From the NCBI GenBank assembly GCA_045597645.1, contig JAZLKM010000020.1:5416-69415 (forward strand): a stretch of DNA of 64,000 bases. The letters run 5' to 3'. Of this stretch, positions 8,665 through 18,306 are shown piece by piece (positions within the stretch are counted from its first letter, which is position 1; every line of letters starts with the position of its first letter). The notes under the pieces are model-generated. The model saw only the letters and a list, made by a program, of their open reading frames with translations, made no database searches and was not told where the DNA came from. The stretch is from JAKSSE01 sp045597645 (lineage in GTDB: Bacteria > Bacillota > Clostridia > Lachnospirales > Lachnospiraceae). Both the position numbers and the translations under genes were made by a program.

Positions 8665-10701
8665 ATGAAAAAGGGGAAGCTAAAATTTAATTTTACAGTC
8701 ATGCTTCTGCTGTTTGCATTAGTTCCGCTCACGATTAGTATCGTGTCTCTCAACGTGCTTTTTATAAGCGAAAGCAGTAATGAGATAAAGGAAGAAATGC
8801 ATAATGCCATGACATCCACAGCTAATCAGATAGGTATTGCATTTGATTACAACGTAAACACTAATGAGATTGTGCTGAAGAATTATGCATCAGCGCCTGT
8901 TCTTAAGGATTATCTTAAGAATCCTAGCGATGCAAAGCTTGCAGAGAAGGCTCAGGCTTATACGCTGGAATACTTTGGTAACCTTCAGGGCTGGGAGGGC
9001 GTGTACCTTGCAGACTGGAATTCTCAGGTAATGACCCATCCGGCACCACCAGTCATTGGTAAGGTAATGAGAGAGGGTGATGCACTTGAGGCACTTCGAA
9101 GCAGCATGGTTGCAGCGGAGAACGGCGTATACAATACCGGTATAATCACTTCACCCGCTTCAGGTCAGCTTATCGTATCTATGTATGCACCGATCTATGA
9201 TGGTGACAAGCCGATTGGATACGTAGGCGGCGGCACATTTGTTAATGAGATAGCAGCTAACTTTGCCGACACCTCAGAGCTCAAGATGAGTTCTATGTAT
9301 GTATACTTTGTTGATAATCAGGGCACCATGCTTTACCACCCAGACGAGACAAAGATTGGTAACCCAGTAGAAAATGCTGCAGTTAAGAAAGTAGTTGCTG
9401 ATATTGCAGCAGGTAAGCATCCGGGTCCTGAGTGCGTAAGCTACGATTATAAGGGAGTGCAGAAGTATGCAGCATATTATGTTGGTGATGCTGAGAGATA
9501 CGTTGCGGTAGTTACTGCTGACGAGGATGAAGTCCTTGCAGACATCTCACGTATCAAGATGGTTTCATTTGCTGTATCAGGTGTAATCTTTGCAATCTTT
9601 GTAGTAATCGTACTTATAATGACAAGAGTTGTAACTGCTCCGCTTAAGAAGGTAGCGGCAGCTCTTGATGAGACAGCAAAGGGTAGTCTTAATGCAGACA
9701 CCAATATCTCAAGCATTACACATGAGACTCAGATTATTATTGATTCTGCTGTAACATTGCAGAATGTACTCAAAGATATTATTGGTAAGACCAAAGCAAT
9801 CAGCGAGGACGTAAATGTTGGTGCTGTAGATGTTGCTTCGCTTGCGGATAATAGTTCAACAGGTGCTAACCAGATTACAAATGCGATGGAAGACCTGGCA
9901 CATGGTGCGGTGTCTATGGCAGAGAGCGTACAGGATATCAACCAGCAGATCATAAATATGGGTGCTGCTGTAGATAATATCTCTTCTCATGCAGATGCGC
10001 TTGTCACATCTTCTAACAATATTAAGAATGCAAACAATGATGCAGATGAATACATGATTAAGGTGGCAGCTTCATCTGGTCAGAGTGTTGATGCGGTTAA
10101 GAATATTACGGCTCAGATTGGTGAGACCAATGATGCAATCGCTAAGATTCAGGATGCAGTTAATATGATTATCGCCATTGCGAGCCAGACCAATCTTCTT
10201 TCACTTAACGCTTCTATTGAGGCGGCTCGTGCAGGAGAGGCAGGAAGAGGCTTCGCGGTAGTTGCAGAGGAGATTAAGGGTCTGTCAGAACAGTCAAACA
10301 ACTCTGCAAATGAGATTAAGAGCATCGTAGCCAACATCATTGAGCAGTCAGAGAAGTCTGTAGCACTTGCATCTGAGGTGGCTAATATTATAGACGAAGA
10401 GCAGGGCTATATTTCTGATACTCAGGATAAGTTCAAGATACTTAGCGAAGAGATTCAGACATCACTCGAGGAAATTCGTATGATTGCTGGAATCACTACA
10501 GAGCTTAATGAGACCAAGTCAGTAATCAGCTCAGCAGTTACAGACCTTAGCGCTATATCTGAGGAGAATGCTGCTTCTAATGAGGAAGTAACAGCATCTA
10601 TCAATGATGTAACAGCTTCTGTACAGCAGATTGCTACTAACAGCGAGACAACTAAGGAACTTTCAGAGGACCTGAAGAATACTATCGCTTACTTCAACTA
10701 A
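8665..10701 (+). CDS. Methyl-accepting chemotaxis protein
   Basis: This transmembrane receptor would pass an extracellular signal to the CheA/CheW array. A membrane segment (residues about 9-30) is followed by a large Cache-type sensor region (about 30-295), a second membrane segment (VSFAVSGVIFAIFVVIVLIM), a HAMP-like linker, and a signalling domain. Its hairpin tip is clear: IASQTNLLSLNASIEAARAG, then GRGFAVVAEEI. There is no C-terminal CheR-tethering pentapeptide. ATG 8665 is chosen because AAAGG at 8649-8653 is only 2 bases from the ATG at 8656. The ligand cannot be read from the sequence. It is transcribed alone and ends at a strong terminator. Confidence 0.93.
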   Translation: MKKGKLKFNFTVMLLLFALVPLTISIVSLNVLFISESSNEIKEEMHNAMTSTANQIGIAFDYNVNTNEIVLKNYASAPVLKDYLKNPSDAKLAEKAQAYTLEYFGNLQGWEGVYLADWNSQVMTHPAPPVIGKVMREGDALEALRSSMVAAENGVYNTGIITSPASGQLIVSMYAPIYDGDKPIGYVGGGTFVNEIAANFADTSELKMSSMYVYFVDNQGTMLYHPDETKIGNPVENAAVKKVVADIAAGKHPGPECVSYDYKGVQKYAAYYVGDAERYVAVVTADEDEVLADISRIKMVSFAVSGVIFAIFVVIVLIMTRVVTAPLKKVAAALDETAKGSLNADTNISSITHETQIIIDSAVTLQNVLKDIIGKTKAISEDVNVGAVDVASLADNSSTGANQITNAMEDLAHGAVSMAESVQDINQQIINMGAAVDNISSHADALVTSSNNIKNANNDADEYMIKVAASSGQSVDAVKNITAQIGETNDAIAKIQDAVNMIIAIASQTNLLSLNASIEAARAGEAGRGFAVVAEEIKGLSEQSNNSANEIKSIVANIIEQSEKSVALASEVANIIDEEQGYISDTQDKFKILSEEIQTSLEEIRMIAGITTELNETKSVISSAVTDLSAISEENAASNEEVTASINDVTASVQQIATNSETTKELSEDLKNTIAYFN

Positions 10702-10717
10702 TTGGTTGTCGATATTT

Positions 10718-10746
10718 CCGGGGTGCAAAAGCACCCCGGTTTTTTT
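10718..10746 (+). terminator. Intrinsic terminator after the chemotaxis receptor gene
   Basis: CCGGGGTGC and GCACCCCGG form a perfect 9-base-pair stem with an AAAA loop, followed by a run of T. Confidence 0.92.
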
Positions 10747-10824
10747 ATGCAATAGGCTTTTGTCACATTAGTGTTTGCAAAATACGCTGTTCGACTGTAT
10801 TCTAATGGTGGGAGGATAGACGAT

Positions 10825-11385
10825 ATGGAGATTAGACTTGCAACTATAGAGGATGCCGCAGCGATAAGAAGGATATATGAACCATATGTGCTAAATACGG
10901 CTATATCATTTGAATATGATGTGCCGAGCGTTGAGGATTTTCAGCAGAGAATTAGCAATACACTGATTAACTATCCATACTATGTGGCAGTGCTGGATGA
11001 CAAAGTGGTCGGCTATGTTTATGCCGGAGTCTTTCACTCCAGGGTTGCCTACAGTCATTCGGTAGAAATGTCTATCTATTTGGATGAGAGTGTCAAAGGA
11101 AAAGGAATAGGGCGGGCTCTCTATAATAAAATGGAACAGACACTTGCCTCTCAAAATATATGTATGGTACACGCATGTATAGCCAGTCCTGATGAGGAGG
11201 ATGAGAGACTGACAGACGACAGCGAGAAGTTCCATGCGAAAATGGGCTACAAATTGGCGGGCAGGCACGACCGGTGCGGATATAAATTTGGAAAATGGTA
11301 TAGCATAGTCTGGATGGATAAGGTGATAGGGGAGAAGTCAGGAACCATAGGTGACTTTATTCCTTTTAGCAAGCTGCGGCAGTAG
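10825..11385 (+). CDS. GNAT N-acetyltransferase, phosphinothricin acetyltransferase-like
   Basis: This is a cytosolic acetyl-CoA-dependent acetyltransferase of the PAT type. The N-terminus IRLATIEDAAAIRRIYEPYV is typical. The acetyl-CoA site reads VKGKGIGRALYNKM, and a C-terminal HAKMGYKLAGRHDRCGYKFGKWYS matches the PAT family, which acetylates small amines or amino-acid analogues. The ATG at 10825 has GGAGG 9 bases upstream, so an 18-residue longer reading is rejected. It is 24 bases ahead of the lipid kinase-like gene and probably starts a four-gene run. The substrate is unknown. Confidence 0.85.
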   Translation: MEIRLATIEDAAAIRRIYEPYVLNTAISFEYDVPSVEDFQQRISNTLINYPYYVAVLDDKVVGYVYAGVFHSRVAYSHSVEMSIYLDESVKGKGIGRALYNKMEQTLASQNICMVHACIASPDEEDERLTDDSEKFHAKMGYKLAGRHDRCGYKFGKWYSIVWMDKVIGEKSGTIGDFIPFSKLRQ

Positions 11386-11409
11386 TGATATATAAATACG
11401 GGGAACAGT

Positions 11410-12330
11410 ATGAAGCATATTTTTATAGTAAACACATATGCGGGCAATTACAGAAAAATAAGTGACCTGCGAGAAAAGTTGCAGAAGATAGAAGGCCTAG
11501 ATTACAAGGTGTTCAATGTAATGCATGCCGGCGGTGAGCAGGAACTGGTGCAAAAGCTACTTAGGTATTTTAACAATGACAAAGTAAGAATCTACTGTTG
11601 TGGAGGCTCAGGTACTTTTCGTAACGTAATTAACGGAATACCGAATTTGTCAGATGTAGAGGTGGCATTTTACCCTTGTGGCCTGACTAATGATTTCTTG
11701 CACGTGTTTGGCGATGATGCTGTCTACTTTTCCGATATTGAGAAAGTAATCAATGGTAAGGCCACTGAGATTGACTATGTAAAAACTAATAATGGAATAT
11801 TTGTTAATGCCTTTACGACCGGATTAGACTCTGAAATTAATAAGAAAATGGATTCTTATAGGGATTATGATATTTTCGGGGAAAATATACCATACTTGCT
11901 GTCATTGCTATATGCAGTATTTCTATCAAAAAGACGTAGGTACAGACTAAACATAGATGGGGATTTGTATGAAGACGTTTATTCTGAGGTTGCCTTTGGA
12001 AAAGGCGTGTCAGTAGGAGGCTTTTTGAATGTAGCGCAGGAGACGAATCTGCGTGACGGCGAGTTTAATATTCTTCTTGCACCTAATAGATCGTTTATCG
12101 GTTCTATGAAGATTATACTGTCACTTATCAAACGTGATTGGGATAGAGTTAAGGGAGAATGCGTGATACGGAAGGGATCATATATACAGATTGAATATGA
12201 TACAAAGGATACTCTTGTAGCTAATCTTGATGGAGAGAAGGCTGATTCGGTGTCCAAGTGGGAAGCCACTGTTGTAAAAAGAGGCTTAAAGTTTGTTTTG
12301 CCTATAGGAGTAAGAATTAATGAGAGATAA
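11410..12330 (+). CDS. Diacylglycerol kinase-like (DAGKc) family protein with altered motif
   Basis: Length (306 residues) and layout match the DgkB/YegS lipid kinase family: an N-terminal nucleotide-binding domain, then a beta-rich C-terminal domain ending in the DGE-like segment NLDGEKADS. The signature usually read GGDGT is GGSGT here (CCGGSGTFRNVING), and the usual GTGNDF reads GLTNDF. So two nucleotide-site motifs are changed while the fold appears intact. It may use another substrate or be weakly active. The end overlaps the start of the hybrid kinase by 11 bases. Confidence 0.75.
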   Translation: MKHIFIVNTYAGNYRKISDLREKLQKIEGLDYKVFNVMHAGGEQELVQKLLRYFNNDKVRIYCCGGSGTFRNVINGIPNLSDVEVAFYPCGLTNDFLHVFGDDAVYFSDIEKVINGKATEIDYVKTNNGIFVNAFTTGLDSEINKKMDSYRDYDIFGENIPYLLSLLYAVFLSKRRRYRLNIDGDLYEDVYSEVAFGKGVSVGGFLNVAQETNLRDGEFNILLAPNRSFIGSMKIILSLIKRDWDRVKGECVIRKGSYIQIEYDTKDTLVANLDGEKADSVSKWEATVVKRGLKFVLPIGVRINER

Positions 12331-14791
12331 TCATCGTATAGGAAAAGCTATTTCACTGCTATCATATCTGATGCAGGGAATCATTGCGACGTTGAGCGCA
12401 ATAGTATTCCAAAAGCTAAGTGCTCAGTGGGTTGTCACCTTGACGCTGGGCTGGGTGCTAACCTTTTTGATTCTTTGCGTGATAAATTCAAAGACCCAGA
12501 CAGGAAAGAGGATTTACTGTTTAATCAATTTCTTGTTTTCCACTGTGCTGGCAATTGGCATATGTATTCTGTTTAGGACTGAGCATGTCTTTTTTATGAT
12601 GATTTTTGTTCAGTGGTTGGTTTGCATTACTTTCCTTGACAAGAAAGTAAATGTGTCGCTGCTTGCACTTCACATTGCGATAGTGATTTGCTTTAGGTTT
12701 GTAAAAATCCCTGATATGCGCGACCAGTATGATAGCACTGAGATGCTGGGCGGTATTGTCGTATTGCTGCTAGCCTTCTGGATATCATCTACATTGATAG
12801 ATATGATTGAGTATAGGCAAAAATATATGAAAGAACATGAAGAGAGCCTCGTGGATTTGCTTGACGTCATAGAGATGAAATGTGAGGAGGCTGAGACTGC
12901 CAGTCGGGAGAAGAGTTCATTCTTGGCTAACATGTCCCACGAAATTCGCACTCCTATCAATGCTGTGCTGGGACTTGACACCATGATTTTGCGTGATAGC
13001 AATCAAGAGGGTGTAGTCAAGTATGCCAGAGATATACAGAGCGCAGGCAGAAGTCTTTTATCCCTTATCAATGACATCCTTGATTTTTCGAAGATTGAGT
13101 CAGGCAAGATGGAGTTGGTCTACAGTGACTATGATTTTGCTAGTATGGTGAATGACATAGTAAATATGATTAAGCCAAAGGCAGAGGATAAGGGGCTGGA
13201 ATTTCTCATAGATGTCAACGAAAAGCTCCCGTGCGGATTCCAGGGTGACGACAATCGTATAAAACAGATATTGGTTAATCTTCTTACAAATGCAGTTAAG
13301 TACACAAAGGAGGGATCTGTCAGCCTTGTTGTCGACCATAGATGTGAGGATGAGTATGCCTTCATAACTTTCTCCGTTATGGATACTGGAATAGGTATTA
13401 GGCCTGAGGACATTGGCAAGCTGACAGAGAAATTTGTCAGAATAGAAGAGTCTAGGAATCGAAATATTGAAGGCACAGGCCTTGGTATAAATATTGTAGT
13501 TAGCCTGCTCCAGCTGATGGACAGCAAGCTTGAGGTTGAAAGTGTATATGGACAAGGCTCTAATTTTCATTTTTGTATAAAGCAGAGGATTATTAACAAC
13601 GAGCCTATAGGCGTATTTGCAGAGAGAATTCTTGAGTACGGAAGCGACGAAAAGTATCAGGTGTCATTCTGCATACCGGATAGCAGACTTCTTGTGGTAG
13701 ATGACAATGTGATGAATCGTAATGTATTCATCAATCTTTTGCGCGACATGGAGTGCCAGATAGATGAGGCAGAGTCAGGCGTACAGTGCCTAGAACTGGT
13801 AATGCAACGCAAGTACGATGTAATTTTCCTTGATCATATGATGCCGGAAATGGATGGTATTGAGACATTCGAGCGTATGAGAAATATCGTAGCCGATGAC
13901 TATCCAAACAAGAATACACCGGTTGTTATCTTGACGGCCAATGCCATAGGTGGAGCTAGGGAAGAGTACTTAGCAAAGGGCTTTGATGAGTATCTGTCGA
14001 AGCCGATTGATGCAGATGATCTGGAAGAGATGATTGGAGAGATGATTCCAGACAGCAAGAAGAAGCCTGCCAAGAAGCGTGATGCCAAGGAACTGGAAAA
14101 GAAGAAAATACAGACTCCAGAGTATGATTTGGCTGATATGCCAAATATAGATGGAGTAGACTGGCGCAATGCGGTACAGAGACTTATGAGCGAAGAATTG
14201 CTTATGGCTGCAATAGAGGGATTCTCTGAAATGGCTGATGAGGACATGCTGTCACTTGAGGGAATGCTGGGAGCTCTTCAGACGACTGATACAGATGAAA
14301 ATTACAATGTTTTCCGAATTACTGCGCATTCAATGAAATCTAATGCAGCTACTATAGGAGCGAATCATGTAGCAGGCTTAGCTAAGCTGCTGGAATATGC
14401 CGCAAGGGACAAGAATATTGAAACAATAGAACGATTAATGCCTGTCTTTAAAGTTGAGTGGTATAAGCTAAGGGATGCCATAAATGAAGGCTTCGGATAT
14501 GGCGTTGCTGATGAGACCGTGCCAGAGCAGGAATCAAATGTAGCGACAGATTGTGTTGTAGATAAGCAACCTTATATAGAAACTGTCAGACTGGGCGAGT
14601 ATCTCAACATAATGAAATCTGCCGCCGAAGAGAGGGATATAGACATTCTTAATGCTGTGCTAGAGGCATTATCAGAGTATTCGTATCCGGACGAACTTAA
14701 GAACCTGATTTCAGACTTAAGAACAAGCGGCAGGAACATGGATATTGATTCTTGCAAAGAGATTATAGATGTAATTCTGCAGATGCTGTAG
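12320..14791 (+). CDS. Membrane hybrid histidine kinase with receiver and HPt domains
   Basis: About five hydrophobic segments fill residues 12-162, with no large extracellular domain. A short coiled linker leads to HisKA with the phosphorylated His207 (FLANMSHEIRTPINA), an HATPase domain (DTGIGI and GTGLGI), a receiver domain with the phospho-acceptor Asp505 (FLDHMMPEMDG), and a C-terminal HPt domain with His670 (AHSMKSNA). The whole phosphorelay is thus in one 823-residue chain, and no output regulator is adjacent. The 11-base overlap with the lipid kinase-like gene implies coupled translation. Stimulus unknown. Confidence 0.93.
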   Translation: MRDNHRIGKAISLLSYLMQGIIATLSAIVFQKLSAQWVVTLTLGWVLTFLILCVINSKTQTGKRIYCLINFLFSTVLAIGICILFRTEHVFFMMIFVQWLVCITFLDKKVNVSLLALHIAIVICFRFVKIPDMRDQYDSTEMLGGIVVLLLAFWISSTLIDMIEYRQKYMKEHEESLVDLLDVIEMKCEEAETASREKSSFLANMSHEIRTPINAVLGLDTMILRDSNQEGVVKYARDIQSAGRSLLSLINDILDFSKIESGKMELVYSDYDFASMVNDIVNMIKPKAEDKGLEFLIDVNEKLPCGFQGDDNRIKQILVNLLTNAVKYTKEGSVSLVVDHRCEDEYAFITFSVMDTGIGIRPEDIGKLTEKFVRIEESRNRNIEGTGLGINIVVSLLQLMDSKLEVESVYGQGSNFHFCIKQRIINNEPIGVFAERILEYGSDEKYQVSFCIPDSRLLVVDDNVMNRNVFINLLRDMECQIDEAESGVQCLELVMQRKYDVIFLDHMMPEMDGIETFERMRNIVADDYPNKNTPVVILTANAIGGAREEYLAKGFDEYLSKPIDADDLEEMIGEMIPDSKKKPAKKRDAKELEKKKIQTPEYDLADMPNIDGVDWRNAVQRLMSEELLMAAIEGFSEMADEDMLSLEGMLGALQTTDTDENYNVFRITAHSMKSNAATIGANHVAGLAKLLEYAARDKNIETIERLMPVFKVEWYKLRDAINEGFGYGVADETVPEQESNVATDCVVDKQPYIETVRLGEYLNIMKSAAEERDIDILNAVLEALSEYSYPDELKNLISDLRTSGRNMDIDSCKEIIDVILQML

Positions 14792-14815
14792 AAAGATAGA
14801 TAAAAGAGGAAGAAG

Positions 14816-16126
14816 ATGGCAAATAACATGAAAGTGGCTGCTGCTAAAATGAAGCAGGACAGCTCAAAGATGGCAGCACTGTCAATAGATACGAGAAATT
14901 CAGCGCTATTGGCTATGAAGGAAGCTTTGCTAGAACAAAAAGGAAGCATTTTTGCAGCTAATTGTGAGGATATGAAGGCTGCCGAAGAGGCTGGAATCGC
15001 GGAATCCGTAAAAAAGCGACTTAAGTTTGATGAACATAAGCTGCAGGATGTACTGGCAGGAATAGAGGGGCTGATAGCTCTGCCAGATCCGATAGGCAGA
15101 CTTCAGCTCGAGAGGGAACTGGATGAGGGACTGCTACTTAAGAGAGTTTCGTGCCCAATAGGAGTAATAGGTATTATATTTGAGGCAAGGCCAGATGCGC
15201 TGATTCAGATATCATCACTGTGCATAAAAAGCGGTAACTGTGCTATTTTGAAGGGCGGAAAAGAGACTGCTAGGACCAATAAAGTGCTCTTTGATATTAT
15301 TTATAAAGCAGTGACAGCAGCGGGGCTGCCTCAGAACTGCTTATTACAAGCTGAGCTACACAATGAAATCGATGAGCTATTGCAGTGCCATGAGAGTGTT
15401 GACCTGCTGATTCCTCGTGGGTCCAACGCTTTTGTTCAGTATATTATGAATAACACCAAGATTCCTGTTATGGGTCATGCAGACGGTATATGCCATACGT
15501 ATGTGGACAAGGACGTAGACCTTGAGGCAATGCTCCCGGTTATCGTTGATGCCAAGACCCAGTATACCGCGGCATGTAATGCGACAGAGACTCTTCTTGT
15601 GCACCGTGATATTGCAAAGAATGCACTTCCGCAGATTGCAAAGGCGTTAACAGAAGCGGGCGTGAGACTTCGCGGTACAGCTGAAGCTGCAGAAATACTA
15701 AGTGGCTGTATTTCTGATGCAGACCTTATGGGCGAAGATGAGTTCAACAAAGAATATCTGGATATGATTATATCCGTAAAGCTTGTGGATGGCGTAGATG
15801 ATGCAATTGAGCATATCAATAGATTCGGTTCTCACCATACAGACTGTATTTTAACTCAGAATCAGAATACAGCGGAGTATTTTATGCAGCTTGTTGATTC
15901 GGCAGGCGTCTATCAGAATTGCTCTACCAGGTTCGCGGATGGATTTAGATATGGGTTTGGCGCGGAAGTAGGAATTAGCACTGGAAAAATACATGCCAGA
16001 GGCCCTGTGGGACTGGAGGGTCTTGTGACTTACAAGTACAAAATGTTTGGTCATGGTCAGATTGTTGGCGACTATGCGTCAGGAAAAAGCCAGTTCCATT
16101 TTAAAGATCATAGCGTAAATAACTAA
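14816..16126 (+). CDS. proA: Glutamate-5-semialdehyde dehydrogenase (gamma-glutamyl phosphate reductase)
   Basis: ProA reduces gamma-glutamyl phosphate to glutamate semialdehyde with NADPH, the second step of proline synthesis. Visible family motifs are IGIIFEARPD, KGGKE, LIPRGS and the catalytic Cys in TAACNATETLL, with RGPVGLEGL near the end. The 436-residue length is normal for a stand-alone ProA. AGGAAG precedes the ATG. proB is usually adjacent but is not in this window; instead proA follows a hybrid histidine kinase by 24 bases. Confidence 0.95.
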   Translation: MANNMKVAAAKMKQDSSKMAALSIDTRNSALLAMKEALLEQKGSIFAANCEDMKAAEEAGIAESVKKRLKFDEHKLQDVLAGIEGLIALPDPIGRLQLERELDEGLLLKRVSCPIGVIGIIFEARPDALIQISSLCIKSGNCAILKGGKETARTNKVLFDIIYKAVTAAGLPQNCLLQAELHNEIDELLQCHESVDLLIPRGSNAFVQYIMNNTKIPVMGHADGICHTYVDKDVDLEAMLPVIVDAKTQYTAACNATETLLVHRDIAKNALPQIAKALTEAGVRLRGTAEAAEILSGCISDADLMGEDEFNKEYLDMIISVKLVDGVDDAIEHINRFGSHHTDCILTQNQNTAEYFMQLVDSAGVYQNCSTRFADGFRYGFGAEVGISTGKIHARGPVGLEGLVTYKYKMFGHGQIVGDYASGKSQFHFKDHSVNN

Positions 16127-16177
16127 AAAATTGAGGTGTCCCAAATCCTAGAAGTGTTGCTGCAAGGCGACATTTGT

Positions 16178-17041
16178 TTATCTGTTTAATATCTGATATT
16201 TCTTTGGAGACATTCCGACTCTCTCATTAAATGCTCTGGAGAAGGTTGAATAGTTATTGTATCCTACCAAGAAACATACGTCGTAAGGAGATAGTCCCTG
16301 GGCCATATACCATTGGGCCAGGGATATTTTTTTTGCTGTAATGTAGTGCTTGAGAGAGTTGCCAGAGTACTGCTTGAACAGCCTGTTTAGATAATCGCTG
16401 TTGTGGTGCAGTTCTTTTGCGATGAACTCAACGGTGCAGTCCTTTGCCAGATTATCCTCCACTATCTGATAAATGTCGGTTACTAAGGGCGGAAGGATAT
16501 TATGATACTCAGGAGATTCGTGATTACTCATATGCGTATTTATAAATACCATGAGCTCGGTGAGGTAGGCTTTTTGCATGAGTCTGTGAGCATACCCCTT
16601 CTCAGCGATGGTTCGTTCGAGCTTTGCACATATCTCATTACAAGTGGCTATAGCGTCCTCGTCTAATTTTATGAAGTTTAGTTTGTTGGCTGGACGGCTG
16701 GTGAAGCACTCGGCCAGATCAGTGTGCTTATCGCAAATTGACGGGAAATAATCTTCGCGGATATTGATGGTGACACGTTCGTAGCTGGGTAGATCCGTGA
16801 GCATAGTGCCGTGGAAGGTGTAGGGACTTATAAGCATAAGATCGCCGCGCTCAAGCTTTTTGGCGTCGGATTCTACATACATGGTCACATCGCCGGCTAG
16901 AAATAGTAGCATTTCGTACCCATTATGGTTGTGCAATGTTGGTGTAGTATAAATCTCAGTTCTGGCAAATTTGTGTTCGCAAATGATGTTTCCGTCAATA
17001 AAACTGTAGGGATTATTGTACTCTTTTTTCATATTCTTCAT
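16178..17041 (-). CDS. AraC-family transcriptional regulator of the glucuronoxylan module
   Basis: The protein has an N-terminal cupin-like sensor half (HNHNGYEMLLFLAGDVTMYV, then RGDLMLISPYTFHG) and two C-terminal helix-turn-helix motifs ending in GYNNYSTFSRAFNERVGMSPKKYQ. This is the layout of sugar-responsive AraC regulators. The ATG at 17041 is chosen because AAGGTG lies just upstream; an ORF extension to 17257 is hydrophobic non-family sequence. It is divergent from the permease gene at 17346 and probably controls that importer and aguA in response to a xylan-derived oligosaccharide (inference from position). Confidence 0.87.
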   Translation of the reverse strand: MKNMKKEYNNPYSFIDGNIICEHKFARTEIYTTPTLHNHNGYEMLLFLAGDVTMYVESDAKKLERGDLMLISPYTFHGTMLTDLPSYERVTINIREDYFPSICDKHTDLAECFTSRPANKLNFIKLDEDAIATCNEICAKLERTIAEKGYAHRLMQKAYLTELMVFINTHMSNHESPEYHNILPPLVTDIYQIVEDNLAKDCTVEFIAKELHHNSDYLNRLFKQYSGNSLKHYITAKKISLAQWYMAQGLSPYDVCFLVGYNNYSTFSRAFNERVGMSPKKYQILNR

Positions 17042-17345
17042 GCTTTTCACCTTTAAATGGACATTTTTGCGCTTATTTTGAGAATATTTGATAAGAAAAC
17101 GATTAAGTATAATAATATATGAGAAATGCATAAAATACAACCCTAAAAAGTCGGAAAATGCAAAAAAAATGAAGAAAATCGTGTATTTAGGGGTAAAATT
17201 CAGTGCTATAGTAAACTCATCGGTCGAAATGCACAAAACAACACAGTATGTACACATAAAACTGTGCGGTTTAACGAAACGCGATTTAGTTATTTTCTAA
17301 GGCTTAGTCAATCTGCTTTAGAGATCATCAAATCAGGAGAGAATA
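17042..17345. promoter_or_regulatory. Divergent control region, AraC regulator and aldouronate importer
   Basis: These 304 bases hold no gene. On the plus strand TGCTATAGT (TATAGT at 17207-17212) is an extended -10 without a good -35, as expected for a promoter needing an activator, and leaves a leader of about 130 bases. The ribosome site CAGGAGAG lies just before the ATG at 17346. The region is very A/T-rich. I did not find a convincing catabolite-repression (cre) palindrome. Confidence 0.45.
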
Positions 17346-18293
17346 ATGAAGGAAAAGCAAAAAGTAAAGACTCGCAATAAGCAGAGTGCAGGTACTTATC
17401 TGAAGAAGTACTGGCAGCTGTACGCTTTGCTTGCTATACCGATGATTTACCTGGTGGTATTCAAGTATGCACCGATGGTATACATTCAGATAGCATTTAA
17501 GAAGTACAGTATCGTAGAGAGCATTTGGAAGCAGCCATGGGCAGCAAATCATGGATTTGAGTATTTCATCAAGGCATTTGGTAATAATGACTTCAAGTAC
17601 GCGTTGAGAAATACATTGGTACTTAACCTTTTAGATCTTATTATTGGATTCCCGGCACCAATCATTTTTGCACTGATACTTAATGAGCTGGCATTCCCGA
17701 GATTCAAGAAGGTTGTACAGACCATCGCTTACATGCCACACTTCCTTTCTTGGGTTATCATCTACAGCTTGGCACTTCAGCTGTTGGCACCAAATGCAGG
17801 TCTTATCAATATGTGGATCAAGGATATGGGAGGCACAGCAATCCCGTTCCTGAATGAAGTTAAGCATTGGGTAGGTACTTACATCGGATTTGGTGTATGG
17901 CAGAACTTCGGTTGGGGATCAATCGTATATCTGGCAGCAATTGCTGGCATCAACCCAGAGCTGTACGAGGCAGCATCAGTAGATGGTGCAGGACGATTTA
18001 GAAAGATATGGCACATCACTCTTCCGAGTATTAAGCCTACAATCGTAGTCCTCCTTATCATGAGCCTTGGTAATATTCTTGGAAGCGGCTTCGACAGACC
18101 ATTCGCATTCCAGAACAACTTGGTAATGAAGTGGGCAGACGTTATTTCAACATTTGTATACCGTGTAGGTATTAAGGGACTTCAGTTCTCACTTACAACA
18201 GCAGTTGGTTTATTCCAGTCAGTAGTTGGTGTATTCTTCCTGCTTATGGCTAACTGGATATCTCGCAAGCTCGGCGAGCGCGGAATTTGGTAG
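17346..18293 (+). CDS. lplB: ABC transporter permease, LplB/AguF type
   Basis: This inner-membrane permease belongs to the carbohydrate importer group that includes LplB and AguF, the latter part of an aldotetraouronic acid importer in Geobacillus. Six membrane segments are predicted, with the coupling loop INPELYEAASVDGAGRFRKIWHITLPSIKP. An opening Lys-rich tail (about 15 residues) precedes the first segment. The 315-residue length is usual. It is the first gene after the divergent control region. No ATPase gene accompanies the set. Confidence 0.88.
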   Translation: MKEKQKVKTRNKQSAGTYLKKYWQLYALLAIPMIYLVVFKYAPMVYIQIAFKKYSIVESIWKQPWAANHGFEYFIKAFGNNDFKYALRNTLVLNLLDLIIGFPAPIIFALILNELAFPRFKKVVQTIAYMPHFLSWVIIYSLALQLLAPNAGLINMWIKDMGGTAIPFLNEVKHWVGTYIGFGVWQNFGWGSIVYLAAIAGINPELYEAASVDGAGRFRKIWHITLPSIKPTIVVLLIMSLGNILGSGFDRPFAFQNNLVMKWADVISTFVYRVGIKGLQFSLTTAVGLFQSVVGVFFLLMANWISRKLGERGIW

Positions 18294-18306
18294 GAGGTAG
18301 GACGAC

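Noticed and set aside
13100..13570. Minus-strand ORF inside the hybrid kinase
   Set aside because: It overlaps conserved kinase motifs on the other strand and has no family features.
17042..17257. Longer N-terminus for the AraC regulator
   Set aside because: The extra residues are hydrophobic and unlike the family, and a good ribosome site precedes ATG 17041.
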